A stretch of DNA of 15,556 bases from JAWVZH01 sp033722295 (GTDB lineage Bacteria > Bacteroidota > Bacteroidia > Chitinophagales > Saprospiraceae). The notes beneath the pieces are model-generated. The model made no database searches. It saw only the letters and a program-made list of their open reading frames with translations, and was not told where the DNA came from. The stretch's first letter is position 1. The number at the start of each line of letters is the position of its first letter. The stretch is taken from contig JAWVZH010000065.1 of the NCBI GenBank assembly GCA_033722295.1, positions 1-15,556 of the forward strand, given 5' to 3'. The translations under genes and the position numbers were made by a program. Positions 14,729 through 15,556 of this stretch are shown piece by piece.

Positions 14729-14755
14729 ACCTTAAACCTTAAACCTTAAACCTTA
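14729..14755. repeat. Right heptamer array, inverted copy (CCTTAAA)3
   Basis: Three perfect CCTTAAA units (14730-14750) plus CCTT form the reverse-complement counterpart of the left array. Together with one flanking base on each side it gives a 27-bp perfect match to 14213-14239. The TAA stop of the gamma carbonic anhydrase gene (14753-14755, - strand) lies inside it. Confidence 0.95.
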
Positions 14756-15268
14756 TACTTTCATCCACCCCGCATACTCCACGTAATTTTTCGCAGTTCT
14801 TTCGATGAAGAAATTACGCTGTTCGTCCGTCAGGGGTTTGAACTTTCTGGCAGGCACGCCGGCATAGATCCAGCCGGACTCCAGGATCTTGTTTTCGGGA
14901 ACGAGAGCGCCGGCAGCTACTATACAATCCGAGGGTATGACCGCATTATCCATAACAATAGCCCCCATGCCAATAAGCGCATTGTCTTCTACCGTACAAC
15001 CGTGTACGATGGCCCGGTGACCGATAGAGACATTATCACCAATATGGGTTTCGGTCTTTTCATAGGTGCAGTGGATTATAGCGCCGTCCTGTATATTGAC
15101 GCGATGGCCGATCCTTACAGAGTTGACATCACCACGAACGACGGCATGAAACCAAAGACTGCATTTTTCACCGATCTTTACATCTCCCACCACTACGGCA
15201 TTGTCCGCCAGCCAGGTCGTCTCAGAGATTTCAGGTGTGAAATTGCGAACGGTTTTGATCAGTGCCAT
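14753..15268 (-). CDS. Gamma-class carbonic anhydrase family protein (YrdA/CamH-like)
   Basis: This 171-residue left-handed beta-helix (hexapeptide repeat) protein would form a trimer with metal sites between subunits. Zinc ligands are H66 (AIIHC), H84 and H89 (GHRAIVHGC), spaced like His81, His117 and His122 of archaeal Cam. RGDVNSVRIG (45-54) and NIQDGAIIH (58-66) supply the conserved Arg, Asp and Gln. The acidic loop with the proton-shuttle glutamate of Cam is missing, as in CamH and YrdA proteins, so carbonic anhydrase activity is possible but not assured. The C-terminal helix region begins at AGVPARKFKPLTDEQ. It follows the TraB-like gene after two bases and is likely co-transcribed with it. 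Its stop codon lies in the right heptamer array. Confidence 0.92.
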   Translation of the reverse strand: MALIKTVRNFTPEISETTWLADNAVVVGDVKIGEKCSLWFHAVVRGDVNSVRIGHRVNIQDGAIIHCTYEKTETHIGDNVSIGHRAIVHGCTVEDNALIGMGAIVMDNAVIPSDCIVAAGALVPENKILESGWIYAGVPARKFKPLTDEQRNFFIERTAKNYVEYAGWMKV

Positions 15269-15270
15269 GG

Positions 15271-15556
15271 CTATCTCAAAGGTTTTATCGTATATCCGGC
15301 TTTTTTAAGCAAATTGAGAACACCTTCTTCGCCTGCCAGGTGGCCGGCTCCTACAGCAAAAAAGGTAGATCGTGTTTTCATTTTTTCTTCCATAACGGGT
15401 ATCCAGTTGATATTGCGCTTGTTAACCAGCAATTTTTCATATTTACCAAGTTGATCATCGTCTCCAATGGTTGAAACCATCGCTTCGATATCCTGATCTA
15501 CATATATTTGGGTCAACTCCTCCAACTGGTTGTTGGCGCCCGTTTGAGTTCGGATA
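15271..15556 (-). CDS. TraB/GumN family protein, C-terminal end (5' truncated by window edge)
   Basis: The frame is open to the right edge, so only about the last 95 residues are present; a TTG at 15525 is an internal codon. The tail carries RNINWIPVMEEKMKTRSTFF and then AVGAGHLAGEEGVLNLLKKA, the conserved C-terminal motif of the TraB/GumN/PrgY family. That motif has a G-x-G-H-L glycine/histidine loop followed by GVLxLL. Family members are membrane-attached or secreted proteins with a proposed metalloprotease-like fold; their function in Bacteroidota is unknown. A signal peptide cannot be checked here. The stop is two bases before the carbonic anhydrase ATG, so the two form an operon. Confidence 0.8.
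   Translation of the reverse strand, partial: IRTQTGANNQLEELTQIYVDQDIEAMVSTIGDDDQLGKYEKLLVNKRNINWIPVMEEKMKTRSTFFAVGAGHLAGEEGVLNLLKKAGYTIKPLR

Larger units (their letters stand above)
14209..14755. mobile_element. Putative IVS-like module: four-helix-bundle gene between inverted heptamer arrays
   Basis: A module of about 547 bases is bounded by heptamer arrays in opposite orientation, with a perfect 27-bp inverted repeat at its ends and the S23/IVP-like gene inside. Sampled 60-base stretches inside are 33-38% G+C, against 47% in the neighbouring carbonic anhydrase gene. 23S rRNA intervening sequences have the same plan: complementary ends forming a stem, with this ORF family in the loop. No transposase and no clear target-site duplication are visible. 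That it moves is inference. Confidence 0.45.

Noticed and set aside
14209..14755. Diversity-generating retroelement with an Avd-type accessory gene
   Set aside because: The four-helix-bundle protein belongs to a related fold family, but there is no reverse transcriptase and no template/variable repeat pair. The protein's motifs match the S23/IVP branch.
14209..14755. CRISPR array or telomere-like DNA from the heptamer repeats
   Set aside because: Units are contiguous 7-mers without spacers, only three to six copies long and in inverted pairs in the middle of a gene-dense region. This fits neither a CRISPR array nor a chromosome end.

Overview
The window looks like a chromosomal segment of a member of the Bacteroidota. 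The evidence is the short Obg protein without an OCT domain, the prs–rplY and adk–obg pairs, the L25/CTC protein with an acidic tail, the absence of Shine-Dalgarno sequences before most genes, and Bacteroidota-type -7 promoter boxes (TAnnTTTG) before adk and rplY. The style of the proteins would fit a Saprospiria- or Chitinophagia-like lineage, but the genus cannot be read from the sequence.

Region 1 (1-8037, all + strand) is a surface-polysaccharide cluster. It holds a 5'-truncated GT4 glycosyltransferase, a second GT4, a GT2, a non-hydrolysing UDP-GlcNAc 2-epimerase (wecB), GDP-mannose 4,6-dehydratase (gmd), GDP-L-fucose synthase (fcl), mannose-1-phosphate guanylyltransferase (manC) and a third GT4. 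Most junctions abut or overlap (ATGA or TGATG), so it reads as one or two operons. manC makes GDP-mannose, and gmd and fcl turn it into GDP-L-fucose. wecB makes UDP-ManNAc. The transferases would assemble these sugars into a glycan that probably contains fucose and a ManNAc-derived sugar. wecB appears to lack a normal start codon.

Region 2 (8072-13189, all - strand) is housekeeping. In transcription order it holds prs (PRPP synthetase), rplY (ribosomal protein L25/CTC), a Nit2/YafV-type omega-amidase, an NlpC/P60 lipoprotein, adk and obgE. rplY ends in a clear intrinsic terminator whose U-tract nearly touches the amidase start. A strong intrinsic terminator facing the + strand lies between the amidase and nlpC, where no + strand gene exists.

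Region 3 (13323-15556) holds an EamA/DMT transporter (+), then three - strand genes: a free-standing four-helix-bundle (S23/IVP-like) gene, a gamma-class carbonic anhydrase and the 3' end of a TraB/GumN-like gene. The four-helix-bundle gene is flanked by arrays of the heptamer GGTTTAA in inverted orientation, forming a perfect 27-bp inverted repeat (14213-14239 with 14729-14755). The stop codons of the transporter, the four-helix-bundle gene and the carbonic anhydrase all lie inside these arrays. Three heptamer units carry TAA in all six frames. The module is visibly AT-richer than its surroundings and has the layout of a 23S rRNA intervening sequence placed between protein genes. It is the best candidate here for an undescribed element. 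No rRNA, tRNA, CRISPR array or transposase was seen. No gene-free stretch exceeds 300 bases.
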